64,000 bases of DNA, from contig NZ_NPKQ01000004.1 of the NCBI RefSeq assembly GCF_008329525.1, forward strand, positions 372,001-436,000. The letters are read 5' to 3'. A program made the position numbers and the translations under genes. Source of the DNA: Tardiphaga sp. P9-11. Its GTDB lineage: Bacteria; Pseudomonadota; Alphaproteobacteria; Rhizobiales; Xanthobacteraceae. Positions 10,248 through 20,055 of the stretch are shown in pieces; position 1 is the stretch's first letter; each line of letters begins with the position of its first letter. Below the pieces are notes generated by a model, which was given only the letters and a program-made list of their open reading frames with translations, searched no databases and was not told the DNA's origin.

Positions 10248-12020
10248 ATGCATCGCTACCGGTCTCACACCTGCGGCGCGCTCCGCGACAGCCATATCGA
10301 CCAGACCGTTCGCCTGTCGGGGTGGTGCCATCGTATCCGCGACCATGGCGGTGTGCTCTTCATCGATTTGCGCGACCATTACGGCTTGACCCAATGCGTC
10401 GCCGACCCGGACTCGCCGGCTTTCAAGGTCGCCGAGACGCTGCGTTCCGAATGGGTCGTGAAGATCGACGGCAAGGTGCGTCGCCGTCCCGGTGGCACCG
10501 AGAATGCCGAGCTGCCGACTGGCGATGTCGAGATCTATATCGATGCCATCGAGGTGCTTGGCCCCGCGGCCGAACTGCCGCTGCCGGTGTTCGGCGATCA
10601 GGACTATCCGGAAGACATCCGGCTGAAGTACCGCTTCCTCGACCTGCGTCGCGAGAAGCTGCACCAGAACATCATGACCCGCGGCGCCATCGTCGATTCG
10701 ATGCGCAAGCGGATGAAGGAGCAGGGCTTCTTCGAATTCCAGACACCGATCCTCACCGCGTCGTCGCCTGAAGGCGCGCGCGACTTCCTGGTGCCGTCGC
10801 GCATCCATCCCGGCAAGTTCTACGCGCTGCCGCAGGCGCCGCAGCAGTACAAGCAACTGCTGATGATGTCGGGCTTCGACCGCTATTTCCAGATCGCGCC
10901 CTGTTTCCGCGACGAAGATCCGCGCGCCGATCGTCTGCCGGGCGAGTTCTATCAGCTCGATCTCGAAATGAGCTTCGTCGAGCAGGAAGATGTGTTCGCG
11001 GCCGTGCAGCCTGTCATCACGGGGGTGTTCGAGGAGTTTGCCAAGGGCAAGCCGGTCAACAAGGACTGGCCGAAGATCCCTTATGCGGAGTCGCTCCGCA
11101 AATACGGCACCGACAAGCCGGACCTCCGCAATCCGATCGAGATGCAGAACACGGCAGAGCACTTCCGCGGCTCCGGCTTCAAGGTGTTCGCGCGCATGCT
11201 CGAAGACGACAAGAACCAGGTCTGGGCGATCCCCGGCCCCGGTGGCGGCAGCCGTGCATTCTGCGATCGCATGAATTCCTGGGCGCAGGGCGAAGGCCAG
11301 CCGGGCCTTGGTTACATCATGTGGCGCGAGGGCGGCGAGGGCGCTGGTCCCTTGGCCAACAACATTGGACCGGAGCGTACCGAAGCGATCCGTCAGCAGC
11401 TCGGCCTGAAGGCCGGCGATGCGGCGTTCTTCGTCGCGGGTGATCCCGAGAAGTTCTACAAGTTCGCCGGGCTCGCACGCACCAAGGTCGGCGAGGAATT
11501 GAACCTGATCGACAAGGAGCGCTTTGCGCTGGCCTGGATCGTCGATTTCCCGATGTACGAATACAACGAGGACGACAAGAAGGTCGACTTCTCGCACAAC
11601 CCGTTCTCGATGCCGCAGGGCGGCATGGATGCGCTGGTCGGGCAGGATCCGCTGACCATCAAGGCGTTCCAGTACGACATCACCTGCAACGGCTACGAGA
11701 TCGCCTCGGGTGGCATTCGCAACCACAAGCCCGAAGCGATGGTGAAGGCGTTCGAGATCGCCGGCTATGGCGAGGAGACGGTGGTCGAGCGCTTCGGCGG
11801 CATGTATCGCGCTTTCCAGTACGGTGCGCCTCCGCATGGTGGCATGGCGGCGGGCGTCGATCGCATCGTGATGCTGCTCTGCGGCACCAACAACCTGCGC
11901 GAAATCTCGCTCTTCCCGATGAACCAGCGTGCTGAAGATTTGTTGATGGGCGCTCCGTCAGAGGCTTCGCCGAAGCAGTTGCGTGAAGCGCATATCCGTC
12001 TCAATCTGCAAGACAAGTGA
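10248..12020 (+). CDS. aspS: Aspartyl-tRNA synthetase
   Basis: Charges tRNA-Asp with aspartate and, in bacteria that use GatCAB, usually also tRNA-Asn. The 590-residue protein has the N-terminal OB anticodon-binding domain, class II motif 2 ([20 protein letters not shown], near residue 220), the bacterial GAD insertion (about 290-420) and motif 3 ([14 protein letters not shown], near 530). ATG 10248 is preceded by CCAGGA. Whether it is discriminating or not cannot be proven, but the bacterial-type GAD insertion fits the family usually found beside GatCAB. maeB follows on the same strand after 64 bases. Confidence 0.97.
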   Translation: MHRYRSHTCGALRDSHIDQTVRLSGWCHRIRDHGGVLFIDLRDHYGLTQCVADPDSPAFKVAETLRSEWVVKIDGKVRRRPGGTENAELPTGDVEIYIDAIEVLGPAAELPLPVFGDQDYPEDIRLKYRFLDLRREKLHQNIMTRGAIVDSMRKRMKEQGFFEFQTPILTASSPEGARDFLVPSRIHPGKFYALPQAPQQYKQLLMMSGFDRYFQIAPCFRDEDPRADRLPGEFYQLDLEMSFVEQEDVFAAVQPVITGVFEEFAKGKPVNKDWPKIPYAESLRKYGTDKPDLRNPIEMQNTAEHFRGSGFKVFARMLEDDKNQVWAIPGPGGGSRAFCDRMNSWAQGEGQPGLGYIMWREGGEGAGPLANNIGPERTEAIRQQLGLKAGDAAFFVAGDPEKFYKFAGLARTKVGEELNLIDKERFALAWIVDFPMYEYNEDDKKVDFSHNPFSMPQGGMDALVGQDPLTIKAFQYDITCNGYEIASGGIRNHKPEAMVKAFEIAGYGEETVVERFGGMYRAFQYGAPPHGGMAAGVDRIVMLLCGTNNLREISLFPMNQRAEDLLMGAPSEASPKQLREAHIRLNLQDK

Positions 12021-12084
12021 TCTATAAAACCAACAAGAAACGCTCTTCTACCTAACTCTTGTTTTATGACGCGCGGGAGCACGT

Positions 12085-14394
12085 ATGTCTTCTTCATCTT
12101 CTGACGATCTCTCGCGCGCGGCGCTTGCCTATCATCGCCTTCCCAGGCCGGGTAAGCTCGAAATCCAGGCCACCAAGCCGCTCGCTAACCAGCGCGATCT
12201 GGCGCTGGCCTATTCGCCGGGCGTGGCGGCGCCGTGTCTCGCGATTGCTGCCGACCCCAATGAAGCGGCGTCGCTGACCTCACGCGCCAATCTCGTGGCT
12301 GTCGTCTCCAACGGCACGGCCGTGCTTGGTCTCGGCAATATCGGACCGCTGGCCTCGAAGCCGGTGATGGAAGGCAAGGCGGTCCTGTTCAAGAAATTCG
12401 CCGGCATTGATGTGTTTGACATCGAAATCGCCGCCGACACCATCGAGCGCGTGGTCGAGGTCGTCTCGGCGCTGGAGCCGACCTTCGGTGGCATCAACCT
12501 TGAGGACATCAAGGGTCCGGAGTGTTTCGAGATTGAGGCGCAACTCAAGGAGCGCATGAAGATCCCGGTGTTCCACGACGACCAGCATGGCACGGCCATC
12601 ATCGTTGGCGCCGCAATCAAGAATGCGTTGCTGCTGAACGGCAAGGATATCAAGAACGTCAAGATCGTCTGCTCTGGTGCTGGCGCTGCAGCGATCGCCT
12701 GTCTCAATCTTCTGGTGTCGCTCGGCGCGCAGAAAAAGAACATCTGGGTCTGCGATATCGACGGTGTCGTGCATGAAGGCCGCAACACGCTGATGGATCG
12801 CTGGAAGGCGGTCTATGCGCAGAAGACTGATGCGCGCGTGCTGGGCGATGTCATCGCCGGCGCCGATATTTTCCTGGGCGTCTCAGCTCCGGGAGTGCTG
12901 AAGCCCGAGATGGTCAAGGCGATGGCTGACAAGCCGCTGGTGATGGCACTGGCCAATCCGACGCCGGAGATCATGCCGGACGAAGCGCGCAAGGCGCGCC
13001 CGGACGCGATGATCTGCACCGGCCGGTCGGACTTTCCGAACCAGGTCAACAACGTCCTCTGTTTCCCGTTCATCTTCCGCGGCGCACTCGATTGCGGGGC
13101 GACGGCGATCAATGAGGCGATGAAGATCGCTGCCGTCGATGCCATCGCGCAGCTTGCGCAAGACCCGCCGTCGGATGCTGTGACCGCCGGCTTCGACAAC
13201 GAGACCCAAGGTTTCGGCCCGGGCTCGCTGATCCCGAGCCCGTTCGATCCGCGTCTGATCCTTCGTATCGCGCCTGCGGTCGCCAAAGCGGCGATGGAAT
13301 CCGGCGTGGCCTCGCGCCCGATCGCCAATTTCGAGGAATACACCGCAGGTCTCGAGCGTTTCGCATTCCGCTCCGGTCTGGTGATGAAGCCGGTCTTTGC
13401 GAAGGCAAAGACCCAGCCGGTGCGCGTGATCTATGCCGAAGGCGAAGACGAGCGCGTGTTGCGCGCCGTGCAGGTCGTGCTGGAGGAGAAGCTGGCGCGC
13501 CCGATTCTCGTTGGTCGCCCGTCGGTCGTGGAAGCGCGCATCAAGCGCTTTGGCCTGTCGATCAAGCCAGGGCAGGATTTTGACCTCATCAATCCTGAGG
13601 ACGATCCGCGCTATCGTTCCTACGTGCAGTCCTATATCGATGTCGCCGGCCGTCGCGGCGTGACGCCGGATGCGGCACGCACGGTCGTCCGCACCAATGC
13701 GACGGTGATCGCCGCGCTCGCCGTGATCCGCGGCGAGGCGGATGCCATGATCTGCGGCGTCGAAGGCCGCTACATGAGCCATCTGCGCCATGTGCGCGAG
13801 ATCGTCGGCTTCCTGCCGGGCGTCAGCGATTTTGCAGCGCTGTCGCTGATGATCACCAGCAAGGGTGCGCATTTCATCGCCGATACGCAGGTGCGACCGA
13901 ATCCGAGCGCGGAAGAACTCGCGGAAATCGCGGCGCTCGCTGCGAACCACGTGCAACGCTTCGCCATGAAGCCGAAGATCGCTTTCGTGTCGCATTCTGA
14001 CTTCGGCAGCTACGACACGGACTCTTCGCGCAAGATGCGCCGCGCCGCGGCATTGCTGCGTGAGAAGCATCCGGAAATCGAGTCCGATGGCGAAATGCAG
14101 GGCGACACCGCGCTGTCGGAAGCGGCCCGCAAGATCGTGCTCCCGCATTCGAAGCTCGAAGGCTCGGCGAATGTCCTCATCATGCCGACGCTCGATGCCG
14201 CCAATGTCGCCTATCAGATGATCAAGACGCTGGGCGATGCGCTCCCGGTCGGCCCGATCCTGATCGGCCCGGCGCGTCCGGCGCATATCCTGACGCCGGG
14301 GGTGACAGCGCGTGGTATCCTCAACATGACAGCCGTGGCCGCCGTTGAAGCGCAGGAGCGGGCAGGGCGTCCGCAGGCGAGCCTGTTCGGCTAG
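12085..14394 (+). CDS. maeB: NADP-dependent malic enzyme with phosphotransacetylase-like C-terminal domain
   Basis: Decarboxylates malate to pyruvate, yielding NADPH. The first ~420 residues are the malic enzyme: [10 protein letters not shown] near residue 45, FHDDQHGTA (about 156) and the Rossmann loop [17 protein letters not shown] (about 197). From about residue 430 a phosphate acetyltransferase-like domain follows ([16 protein letters not shown], then [13 protein letters not shown]-type and [13 protein letters not shown] segments). This ~770-residue fusion is the standard MaeB architecture; in characterised members the PTA part is regulatory (acetyl-CoA inhibition) rather than catalytic. 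The start has GGGAG upstream. Confidence 0.95.
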   Translation: MSSSSSDDLSRAALAYHRLPRPGKLEIQATKPLANQRDLALAYSPGVAAPCLAIAADPNEAASLTSRANLVAVVSNGTAVLGLGNIGPLASKPVMEGKAVLFKKFAGIDVFDIEIAADTIERVVEVVSALEPTFGGINLEDIKGPECFEIEAQLKERMKIPVFHDDQHGTAIIVGAAIKNALLLNGKDIKNVKIVCSGAGAAAIACLNLLVSLGAQKKNIWVCDIDGVVHEGRNTLMDRWKAVYAQKTDARVLGDVIAGADIFLGVSAPGVLKPEMVKAMADKPLVMALANPTPEIMPDEARKARPDAMICTGRSDFPNQVNNVLCFPFIFRGALDCGATAINEAMKIAAVDAIAQLAQDPPSDAVTAGFDNETQGFGPGSLIPSPFDPRLILRIAPAVAKAAMESGVASRPIANFEEYTAGLERFAFRSGLVMKPVFAKAKTQPVRVIYAEGEDERVLRAVQVVLEEKLARPILVGRPSVVEARIKRFGLSIKPGQDFDLINPEDDPRYRSYVQSYIDVAGRRGVTPDAARTVVRTNATVIAALAVIRGEADAMICGVEGRYMSHLRHVREIVGFLPGVSDFAALSLMITSKGAHFIADTQVRPNPSAEELAEIAALAANHVQRFAMKPKIAFVSHSDFGSYDTDSSRKMRRAAALLREKHPEIESDGEMQGDTALSEAARKIVLPHSKLEGSANVLIMPTLDAANVAYQMIKTLGDALPVGPILIGPARPAHILTPGVTARGILNMTAVAAVEAQERAGRPQASLFG

Positions 14395-14477
14395 CGCGTT
14401 CAGTCAGCCTCGCGCTGGCTGGATGCTTACCCGGCCATTGCGCTTTTGGATAGTTCGCCGATCTGAAAAGCATCGCG

Positions 14478-14512
14478 ACAAATGGATGACGCCAACGAGG
14501 TCATCCATTTGT
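14478..14512. terminator. Strong hairpin between maeB and the DoxX gene
   Basis: A perfect 13-bp inverted repeat, ACAAATGGATGAC / GTCATCCATTTGT, with a 9-base loop. It lies 83 bases after the maeB stop and 80 before the next start. It is A/T-rich and followed by TTCGTTTG rather than a clean T run, so it may be a weak intrinsic terminator, an mRNA 3'-end stabiliser, or an operator. Confidence 0.5.
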
Positions 14513-14592
14513 TCGTTTGAAAAATGTGGTGGAATGATCATACTCGTCACGTATTTCGACAAGTATTCATTGCAGTCCAGCGAGGCCGACCA

Positions 14593-15048
14593 ATGCCAGC
14601 GTTTATTACTTTCGGGCGCATTCTCTTTGCCGTGATCTTCATTGCGTCCGGGGCATCCAAGTTTCTCGACCTCAGCGCAACGGCAGATGCGATCGCGAAC
14701 AAGGTTATCCCGACGATCCCCGCGATGGTGACGCCCTATGCGACGCAGCTCGAGGGGTTGGCGGGCATGGAATTGAAACAGATTCTCGCGATCGCCATTG
14801 CAACACTGGAACTGATTGGCGGTATCTTCGTCGCGCTGAACCTGGGCGCGCGCTTCTTCGCCCTGGTGCTGGTGCTGTTCGTGATGGCCGCGACGTTCTA
14901 CTTCCACGACTTCTGGAACCTGACCGGTCCTGAGGCCAAGAACCAGATGATCCACGCGCTGAAGAACCTGTCGCTGATCGGTGGCCTCTTCATGATCGCC
15001 GGTATCGGCCGCAGCGCGCGGCTGCCGGGTGGCTACAACGAAGTGTAG
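14593..15048 (+). CDS. DoxX family membrane protein
   Basis: A 151-residue integral membrane protein with four predicted helices: ITFGRILFAVIFIASGASKF, the IAIATLELIGGIFVAL stretch, FFALVLVLFVMAATFYF, and the NLSLIGGLFMIAGIG segment. The G-R...SG..K pattern in helix 1 and the F-HDFW segment after helix 3 are typical of DoxX/SURF4-like proteins. Family roles range from thiosulfate:quinone oxidoreductase subunits to uncharacterised redox functions; there is no partner here to choose between them. The ATG at 14593 gives the normal DoxX N-terminus; an upstream in-frame GTG at 14524 lies inside the preceding hairpin region and is unlikely. Confidence 0.85.
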   Translation: MPAFITFGRILFAVIFIASGASKFLDLSATADAIANKVIPTIPAMVTPYATQLEGLAGMELKQILAIAIATLELIGGIFVALNLGARFFALVLVLFVMAATFYFHDFWNLTGPEAKNQMIHALKNLSLIGGLFMIAGIGRSARLPGGYNEV

Positions 15049-15055
15049 TCCTCGT

Positions 15056-15613
15056 TCAGGTTACTCGCCGCCAGGCCGTTACTGTGACTTCATGTGCGGC
15101 GTCGAGGATCTGAACCTCGCTCGCTTGCAGGCCGTGACCGGAGAGAATGTCCTGCGGCGATCGTTCGGGGACGCCAGGGAAACATCCTTCGCCGCCGGGC
15201 AGGCGGACATGCGGGGCCTGCGACAACCAGAATACGTCGATACGGTCAAAGAACATCTCGAACACGCTGGGGCCGCCGATGATGGCGACGGTACCGGCAT
15301 GAATGTTCGCGTGTGCGCAAGCGTCTTCGAAGGATGCACCGACTGGATTCCACAGCGTGGCTTTGTTGTTCGTGGGATCGGGCTCTACAGCAGCGATGCT
15401 GCGGCTGACGATGATGCGCTTCCGCTTTGGTGAGTTTGGCTGATCCTCGAATGAATGTTTCCCGTGTACGATAAGGTCGGCGCGGTCGAGACCGGCGGTG
15501 AAAAAGGCGAGGTCGCCGGGAAATTTGAGGGTATCGGGCATCACCCCGCTGGCGTCGGCGAGCATGCCGTCCGCCGAGACAATGACGTAACCGTTGAATC
15601 GAAATGCGGGCAT
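15056..15613 (-). CDS. Dihydrofolate reductase / RibD-like reductase family protein
   Basis: A 185-residue protein of the DHFR-like NADPH reductase fold. It starts FNGYVIVSADGMLADASG, matching the substrate-binding first strand of RibD C-terminal-domain proteins (IA.S.DG.ia). It also shows VHGKHSFEDQP (equivalent to the GR.TYE turn), RIIVSRS, and the cofactor loop VAIIGGPSVFEMFFDRIDVF. The family includes riboflavin-pathway reductases and many uncharacterised members. Its 3' end converges with DoxX, 7 bases apart. I cannot name the substrate. Confidence 0.8.
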   Translation of the reverse strand: MPAFRFNGYVIVSADGMLADASGVMPDTLKFPGDLAFFTAGLDRADLIVHGKHSFEDQPNSPKRKRIIVSRSIAAVEPDPTNNKATLWNPVGASFEDACAHANIHAGTVAIIGGPSVFEMFFDRIDVFWLSQAPHVRLPGGEGCFPGVPERSPQDILSGHGLQASEVQILDAAHEVTVTAWRRVT

Positions 15614-15635
15614 TGGAGGTGCAGACGAATCCTGA

Positions 15636-16568
15636 TTATTCCGCGACCGTCTGAACGACGCTGTTGACAGGGCGTGAGCTCACGGTCGGCAGCTTGGCGT
15701 CCTTGACGATGGCTTCGTCATAGGAGGCGATGGTTTGGACGGGGGCCTTGGCGCGCATATGCACGACCTTGTAGCCACCGGCCTTGAGCTTGCGCAGCAG
15801 GGTCGGCAGCGCCTCGGCGGTGTGCTTCTGGAAGTCGTGCATCAGGATGATGCCCTTGCCGAGCTTGTCGAGCTTGGTCATCACATTGGTGATGACCTGT
15901 TCGGACTTGCGCGTCTTGAAGTCGAAGGAGTCGATGTCGCAGGAGAAGATCGCCATGTTACGGGTGCCGAGATAGGTCACGATTTCCGGCGGATGCTGCA
16001 GCGCCGGCGCGCGGAAGAACGGTGCAGGTGCACTGCCGAGCGCCCATTTCACGGCGCTGAAGCCCTTTTCGATTTCATCGATGCGCTGCTGCTCGGTCAG
16101 CTTCTTGCTGGTCAGCGCGATATGGGCCCAAGTGTGTCCACCGACGGTATGGCCGGCGGCCGCGACCTGCTTGAGGATTTCCGGATGGTAGGTCGCATGC
16201 TTGCCGATCGGGAAGAACACGCCCTTGGTGCATTCGTCGGCCAACGCTTTCAGCACTGCAGGCGTGTTTACCGGCCATGGGCCGTCGTCGAAGGTCAGCA
16301 CCACTTCCTTGTCACGCAGGAAGTCGAGCTGTTTGAAATGCTCGAAGCCGAAGCCTGGACCACCCGTCGTGTCGATCTCGACAGTGCGGCTGATGCCGAG
16401 TGCATCGGGATTGGCGCAGGTGGATTTGGCGGGAACAGGCGCGGCCGCGGGGGCCGGCGCGGGTATTGCCGCCGGGGCTCCAACAGCGGCCTTGGGCGCC
16501 TGCGCCTGTGCGCTTGCTGCCCACAATGAAACCGCGCTCGCAAAAATCAGACCTGCCGCACTGCGCAT
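15636..16568 (-). CDS. Secreted polysaccharide deacetylase (NodB homology domain)
   Basis: Removes acetyl groups from an N-acetylated polysaccharide, possibly peptidoglycan or a capsule/exopolysaccharide; the substrate is not visible. It has an N-terminal signal peptide (about 1-23, cut after AQA), then an Ala/Pro-rich linker. The catalytic motif is LTFDDGPWPV (DDG at about 94-96), with metal-binding GGHTWAH (His145 and His149) and a later motif with IILMHDFQKHT. At 310 aa it is a single-domain carbohydrate esterase 4. It precedes glutathione peroxidase and L,D-transpeptidase genes on the same strand, an envelope-leaning neighbourhood. Confidence 0.9.
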   Translation of the reverse strand: MRSAAGLIFASAVSLWAASAQAQAPKAAVGAPAAIPAPAPAAAPVPAKSTCANPDALGISRTVEIDTTGGPGFGFEHFKQLDFLRDKEVVLTFDDGPWPVNTPAVLKALADECTKGVFFPIGKHATYHPEILKQVAAAGHTVGGHTWAHIALTSKKLTEQQRIDEIEKGFSAVKWALGSAPAPFFRAPALQHPPEIVTYLGTRNMAIFSCDIDSFDFKTRKSEQVITNVMTKLDKLGKGIILMHDFQKHTAEALPTLLRKLKAGGYKVVHMRAKAPVQTIASYDEAIVKDAKLPTVSSRPVNSVVQTVAE

Positions 16569-16718
16569 CTCGTTCCCCTTGACCTGCGACCAACGTCGTC
16601 AGCGAGGTAGCCGGGCTGATCCAGATGGTTGTGACCACAATTCTAGCGCGATTTCAGGCGGTACCGCTATGGCAACGGCCTTTATCCCCAGTCAGCGCCG
16701 GGATCGACATTGAACCGC

Positions 16719-17300
16719 TCAAGCGGCGGTAAGGGCGCGTCCGACGGCGGTCTTGATGCGTGTATCGGTCGGTTCGAATTCGGAGGCAAAGGAGTCGGTG
16801 AGGTAGCCATCGCGGCCAACCAGATATTTATGAAAATTCCAGCGCGGCAGGTCGCGCGGCCGTGCCTCTGCCGCCCATTTGTAAAACGGATGCGCGTTCG
16901 GTCCCTTCACGACGGTCTTGGCGGCTATCGGGAAGCCGATACCGAAATGTCCCTCGGTAATGTCGGCGATCTCCTTTGCGCCGCCCGGCTCCTGCCCACC
17001 AAAGTCGTTGGAAGGCACGCCGATGATCATCAACCCACGCTCGCGGAACTCGGTCCACAGCGTTTGCAGCCCGGCATATTGTGGCGTGAAGCCGCATTGC
17101 GATGCGGTGTTGACCACCATGATCGGGCGCCCCGCGTAATCGGTAAGTTTTATGTCGCCGCCTTTGAGGCCGGGAAACGAGAAGCCATAGGCGGTCATGC
17201 GGCTTACGGCGCCTTGCGCCGATGCCCGACGTGGCAATGCAGCGACAGCTGCTGCGCCGAGTATCGTTGTCAGTATTTGCCTGCGATCGATCATCGCCAT
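16719..17300 (-). CDS. Exported glutathione peroxidase-like protein
   Basis: A thiol peroxidase that reduces hydroperoxides. The GPx fold is clear: VNTASQCGFTPQYAGL with the peroxidatic Cys at residue 69, GVPSNDFGGQEPGG holding the active-site Gln, and RWNFHKYLV with the Trp and Asn of the tetrad. The N-terminus DRRQILTTILGAAAVAALP with RRASAQ is a twin-arginine-like signal, so the enzyme is probably periplasmic, unusual for GPx but known in alphaproteobacteria. At 193 aa the length is normal plus the leader. No second dedicated gene for its reductant is adjacent. Confidence 0.88.
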   Translation of the reverse strand: MAMIDRRQILTTILGAAAVAALPRRASAQGAVSRMTAYGFSFPGLKGGDIKLTDYAGRPIMVVNTASQCGFTPQYAGLQTLWTEFRERGLMIIGVPSNDFGGQEPGGAKEIADITEGHFGIGFPIAAKTVVKGPNAHPFYKWAAEARPRDLPRWNFHKYLVGRDGYLTDSFASEFEPTDTRIKTAVGRALTAA

Positions 17301-17390
17301 CGTCGTAGTCCAGCCTGTTGCGCCTGCAGAGTAGCGTCATCTCTCGGATGACGCACTCAACAAGCTGTTACAAGGCCTGGGCTAACGAGG

Positions 17391-19055
17391 TTAGCGTAGT
17401 GGCACCACGAATTCTGTGCCCTGACCGGTTTCGCCGCCGGCAGCGATGCCCTGATCGGAGACCACGATGGAGCCGCCACTCGCGAGCGCGTCGGTGATCT
17501 GGGCCATGGCATCCGCCGGAATGCTCAGGCGGTCGAGCGCTTCGGCGGCGCTGTTTGGCAGCGGCCGGGTTTTCACTTCAACCGCACCGGTGGATTTGCG
17601 GCGGCGCGAGACATTGTCGTCCTCGTCGGCGCGACGCGGGACGGCAGGCAACGACACGGCGGTCCAGTGAAACGCCTTGGCGTCATCCTTGTCGGTGCGG
17701 GCGGTAAAGATGTGAGTGCCGAGCGGGCGATCGCTGGGCTTGATAGCGATCGGCGTCTCGAACAGCGGCGCGAAATTCTGTCGCACATAGAGCTTGCCGT
17801 CCTTGCCGCTGACCAGCACGGCGATCTGGCCGATACGCTTCGGCGTCGCATCGGCAGCAGGCGCCGCAGGCATCTCGGCCTTGGCTGAATCGGCGGGGCG
17901 CGTTTCGTCCTTTTTGGTGTCGAGCATGGGGGCAGTGATCGGTGTCGCGCCAGGCTTTAAGACGTCTGCCTTTGCAACTTCAGACTTCGGTGCTTCCGTC
18001 TTGGCAACCTCAATCTTGGCTGGTGCTTCCGCGACGGTCTCAACCGATTTGACCTCGGGTGTCGGCAATTCGACGACTTTGGCAATCGCGGCGTCGAGAT
18101 CGCGGCGCGTCATGATTTCGGGCTCCGCCGTTTTGATGGCGCTCTCGATCTTTGCGGGGGCAGCGTCAGACATTACGGTCTTTGGCGCTGGCGGCGTCAT
18201 CGCGTTGCTGGCGTCGGCGGTCTGGGTCTTGTCCTGGATCTTGGCGCGCTCGGTGGCCGACGTCTTCAGGCCGAGATTCTCGGGCTTGGCATCCGCAGAG
18301 ACCTTGTCGGCCTTCGGTGTCGCTTGGACATCCTGAGGCGCTGCCGCGGCGACCGGAACCGGCGCTGGCTTCTGAGCAGCGAGGAGGGGGTGCGAAAATT
18401 CCGCGGGCGAGATTTCGCCGGGAGTGATGATCACGCGGGCTCCCATGCGGGTCCATCCCCAGATCCTGGTGGCAAAGGCCATCGGCATGCGGATGCAGCC
18501 ATGGGAGGCTGGATAGCCCGGCAATGCGCCAGCATGCAGAGCGATGCCCGACCAGGTGATCCGCTGCATGTAAGGCATCGGCGCGCCGCTATAGATGTTT
18601 GATTTATGCCATTTGTTCTTCTGGATGATGCTGAACACGCCCATCGGTGTCGAATGGCCACGCATGCCCGTCGAGACCGGCGTTTCCGCGAACAGGCCAT
18701 TGGCATCAAACACCCGCAGCGTTTGCCGCTCGATCGAGATGTTGATCACCAGCGGCCCGACCGGCTTGGCGTGTTCCTTGACCTGTTTCTCGAGTTTGGC
18801 GCCAAGGCGCTTCAGCTTTTTCTGGCGCTGCTGCGGCTGCGGCGCCGGCGGTTCGATCTCCCGCATGATCATCGGGTTTTCGTCGGTCCAGAACACTGCA
18901 GCACTGGCAGGTGTCGCCGCGGCCAAACCGGCCATGGCGACGAGCGCGATTCGCAAGAAACTGCTGGAGAAAATCGTGCTGCTCAGAAAACGGCTCTTGT
19001 CCGCCGGTTCACGCGACAACTGAAATGCACCCACGCCCGGTATCCTCGAATCCAT
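17391..19055 (-). CDS. L,D-transpeptidase (YkuD) with long linker and second YkuD-like region
   Basis: YkuD enzymes make 3-3 peptidoglycan crosslinks or attach proteins to it. After a membrane or signal segment (about 34-53), the catalytic domain spans about 100-215: LVINISIERQTLRVFDANG, PMGVFSI, IALHAGALPG (His174) and SHGCIRMP (Cys187, Arg189). A 200-residue Lys/Ala/Pro/Glu-rich, probably disordered linker follows. Near residue 410 a segment resembles a YkuD core again (IAVLVSGKDGKLYVRQNF, then FETPIAIKPSDRPLGTHIF) but has no His-Gly-Cys motif, so it would be inactive. The total of 554 aa is much longer than simple members. The start could be internal. Confidence 0.9.
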   Translation of the reverse strand: MDSRIPGVGAFQLSREPADKSRFLSSTIFSSSFLRIALVAMAGLAAATPASAAVFWTDENPMIMREIEPPAPQPQQRQKKLKRLGAKLEKQVKEHAKPVGPLVINISIERQTLRVFDANGLFAETPVSTGMRGHSTPMGVFSIIQKNKWHKSNIYSGAPMPYMQRITWSGIALHAGALPGYPASHGCIRMPMAFATRIWGWTRMGARVIITPGEISPAEFSHPLLAAQKPAPVPVAAAAPQDVQATPKADKVSADAKPENLGLKTSATERAKIQDKTQTADASNAMTPPAPKTVMSDAAPAKIESAIKTAEPEIMTRRDLDAAIAKVVELPTPEVKSVETVAEAPAKIEVAKTEAPKSEVAKADVLKPGATPITAPMLDTKKDETRPADSAKAEMPAAPAADATPKRIGQIAVLVSGKDGKLYVRQNFAPLFETPIAIKPSDRPLGTHIFTARTDKDDAKAFHWTAVSLPAVPRRADEDDNVSRRRKSTGAVEVKTRPLPNSAAEALDRLSIPADAMAQITDALASGGSIVVSDQGIAAGGETGQGTEFVVPLR

Positions 19056-19230
19056 CTGAAAACATTAGTCTCGCAGACGCGAGATGGGTTCACCAGCACG
19101 ACTGATCTGGCTACCGCTGAGTCGGGACTAGGGTAGCAAAAAAGCCTCACATTGAATTAACGGCAGCCGATCGCGGCTTCCGAATCCGGTTGGAATGCCT
19201 ACATATTTCAAATCGCTCACGGAGAGTTGC

Positions 19231-19776
19231 ATGACGTTTAATGGATCTGGCGCGCTGACCAAGGCGCTGCGGCGCAGCGTTATGGCGCTTTCGGCACTGG
19301 CAGTGTTCGCTTCTATCCCGGCCCAGGCTGCGGATGAGCCGGATCTGATCTTCCGGCGCTCCACCGTGTTCAAATGGATCAGTCCCAACGACAAGCTGGC
19401 GACGTACGGCGTCGACGATCCCGAGGTCGAGGGTGTCGCCTGTCACTTCACGGTGCCTGAAAAGGGCGGCTTCAAGGGATGGCTTGGTCTGGCCGAGGAG
19501 GTCTCGGACATATCGCTGGCCTGTCGGCAGATCGGCCCGATCAAGTTCAAGGCCAAGAGCGATCAAGGTGAGGACATGTTCCGGCAGCGCCGGTCGCTCT
19601 TCTTCAAGAAGATGCAGATCGTCCGCGGCTGCGACGCCAAGCGAAACGTGCTGGTCTATATGGTGTACTCGGACAGGATCATCGAAGGTTCGCCGAAGAA
19701 CTCGACGTCATCGGTTCCGATCATGCCTTGGGGGCAGGCGGATGCCATCGAGAAATGCGGCGACTTCATCAAATAG
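19231..19776 (+). CDS. creA: CreA family periplasmic protein
   Basis: A 181-residue secreted protein with a signal peptide ending SIPAQA. The mature part matches CreA: DLIFRRSTVFKWISPNDKLATYG, DPEVEGVACHFTVPEKGG, SDISLACRQIGPI and a C-terminal SDRIIEGSPKNSTSSVPIMPW. Two conserved cysteines are visible in the mature N-terminal half and others further on. CreA is widespread in proteobacteria but its function is unknown. I start at ATG 19231, which has GGAGAG upstream and gives a clean signal peptide; the frame opens at 19195. It stands alone, followed by a hairpin. Confidence 0.9.
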   Translation: MTFNGSGALTKALRRSVMALSALAVFASIPAQAADEPDLIFRRSTVFKWISPNDKLATYGVDDPEVEGVACHFTVPEKGGFKGWLGLAEEVSDISLACRQIGPIKFKAKSDQGEDMFRQRRSLFFKKMQIVRGCDAKRNVLVYMVYSDRIIEGSPKNSTSSVPIMPWGQADAIEKCGDFIK

Positions 19777-19813
19777 CGGCATCAGTCGATCAGGATCGAT
19801 AGGCTGCCGCTAT
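19773..19813. terminator. Nested hairpin at the 3' end of creA
   Basis: The arms ATAGCGGCA (19773-19781) and TGCCGCTAT (19805-19813) are a perfect 9-bp inverted repeat enclosing a second one, CGAT-CAGG-ATCG. The left arm overlaps the creA stop codon. There is no T tract. It also touches the stop of a possible minus-strand ORF (19810-20055), so it could separate two convergent transcripts. Confidence 0.45.
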
Positions 19814-20055
19814 TCGACCGGGTGAGTCATTGTGCGCTTCGTACGAAGACGGTCCCAGGACTGTCGGGACTGCGGGTCGCGGTGGCCCACGAGCTGCACA
19901 AGCTTCTGCGGATAGCATTCGTTGCCGTGCGAGCCGTAGCCTTGCTGCGACATGGCGCCCTGGCATGTTGCGCGCGGGCGGACCGTGGAGATGAGTGGCC
20001 GTCCGGATGCGCTGATCGGGGTATCCTTGCCAACGTCGTTGTTGCCAGTTCCCAC
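19810..20055 (-). CDS. Possible small protein with no good start (uncertain)
   Basis: An 81-codon reading frame with high G/C at third positions. Its centre, GYGSHGNECYPQKLV followed by SWDRLRT, looks protein-like and not like a shadow. The only in-frame start candidate near the N-terminus is GTG 20055. The frame stays open upstream to a TAA near 20131 without an ATG and without a signal peptide. A well-placed AGGAG and ATG exist at 20114, but in a different frame. It could be a real small gene, a frameshifted remnant, or chance. The opposite strand also has a 61-codon frame over the same bases. Confidence 0.3.
   Translation of the reverse strand: MGTGNNDVGKDTPISASGRPLISTVRPRATCQGAMSQQGYGSHGNECYPQKLVQLVGHRDPQSRQSWDRLRTKRTMTHPVE

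Noticed and set aside
10050-11837. 595-codon minus-strand ORF opposite aspS
   Set aside because: Antisense shadow of a complete aspS with all class II motifs; no recognisable domain or ribosome-binding site.
12883-14286. 467-codon minus-strand ORF opposite maeB
   Set aside because: Shadow of the malic enzyme; His/Arg-rich with no homology-like pattern.
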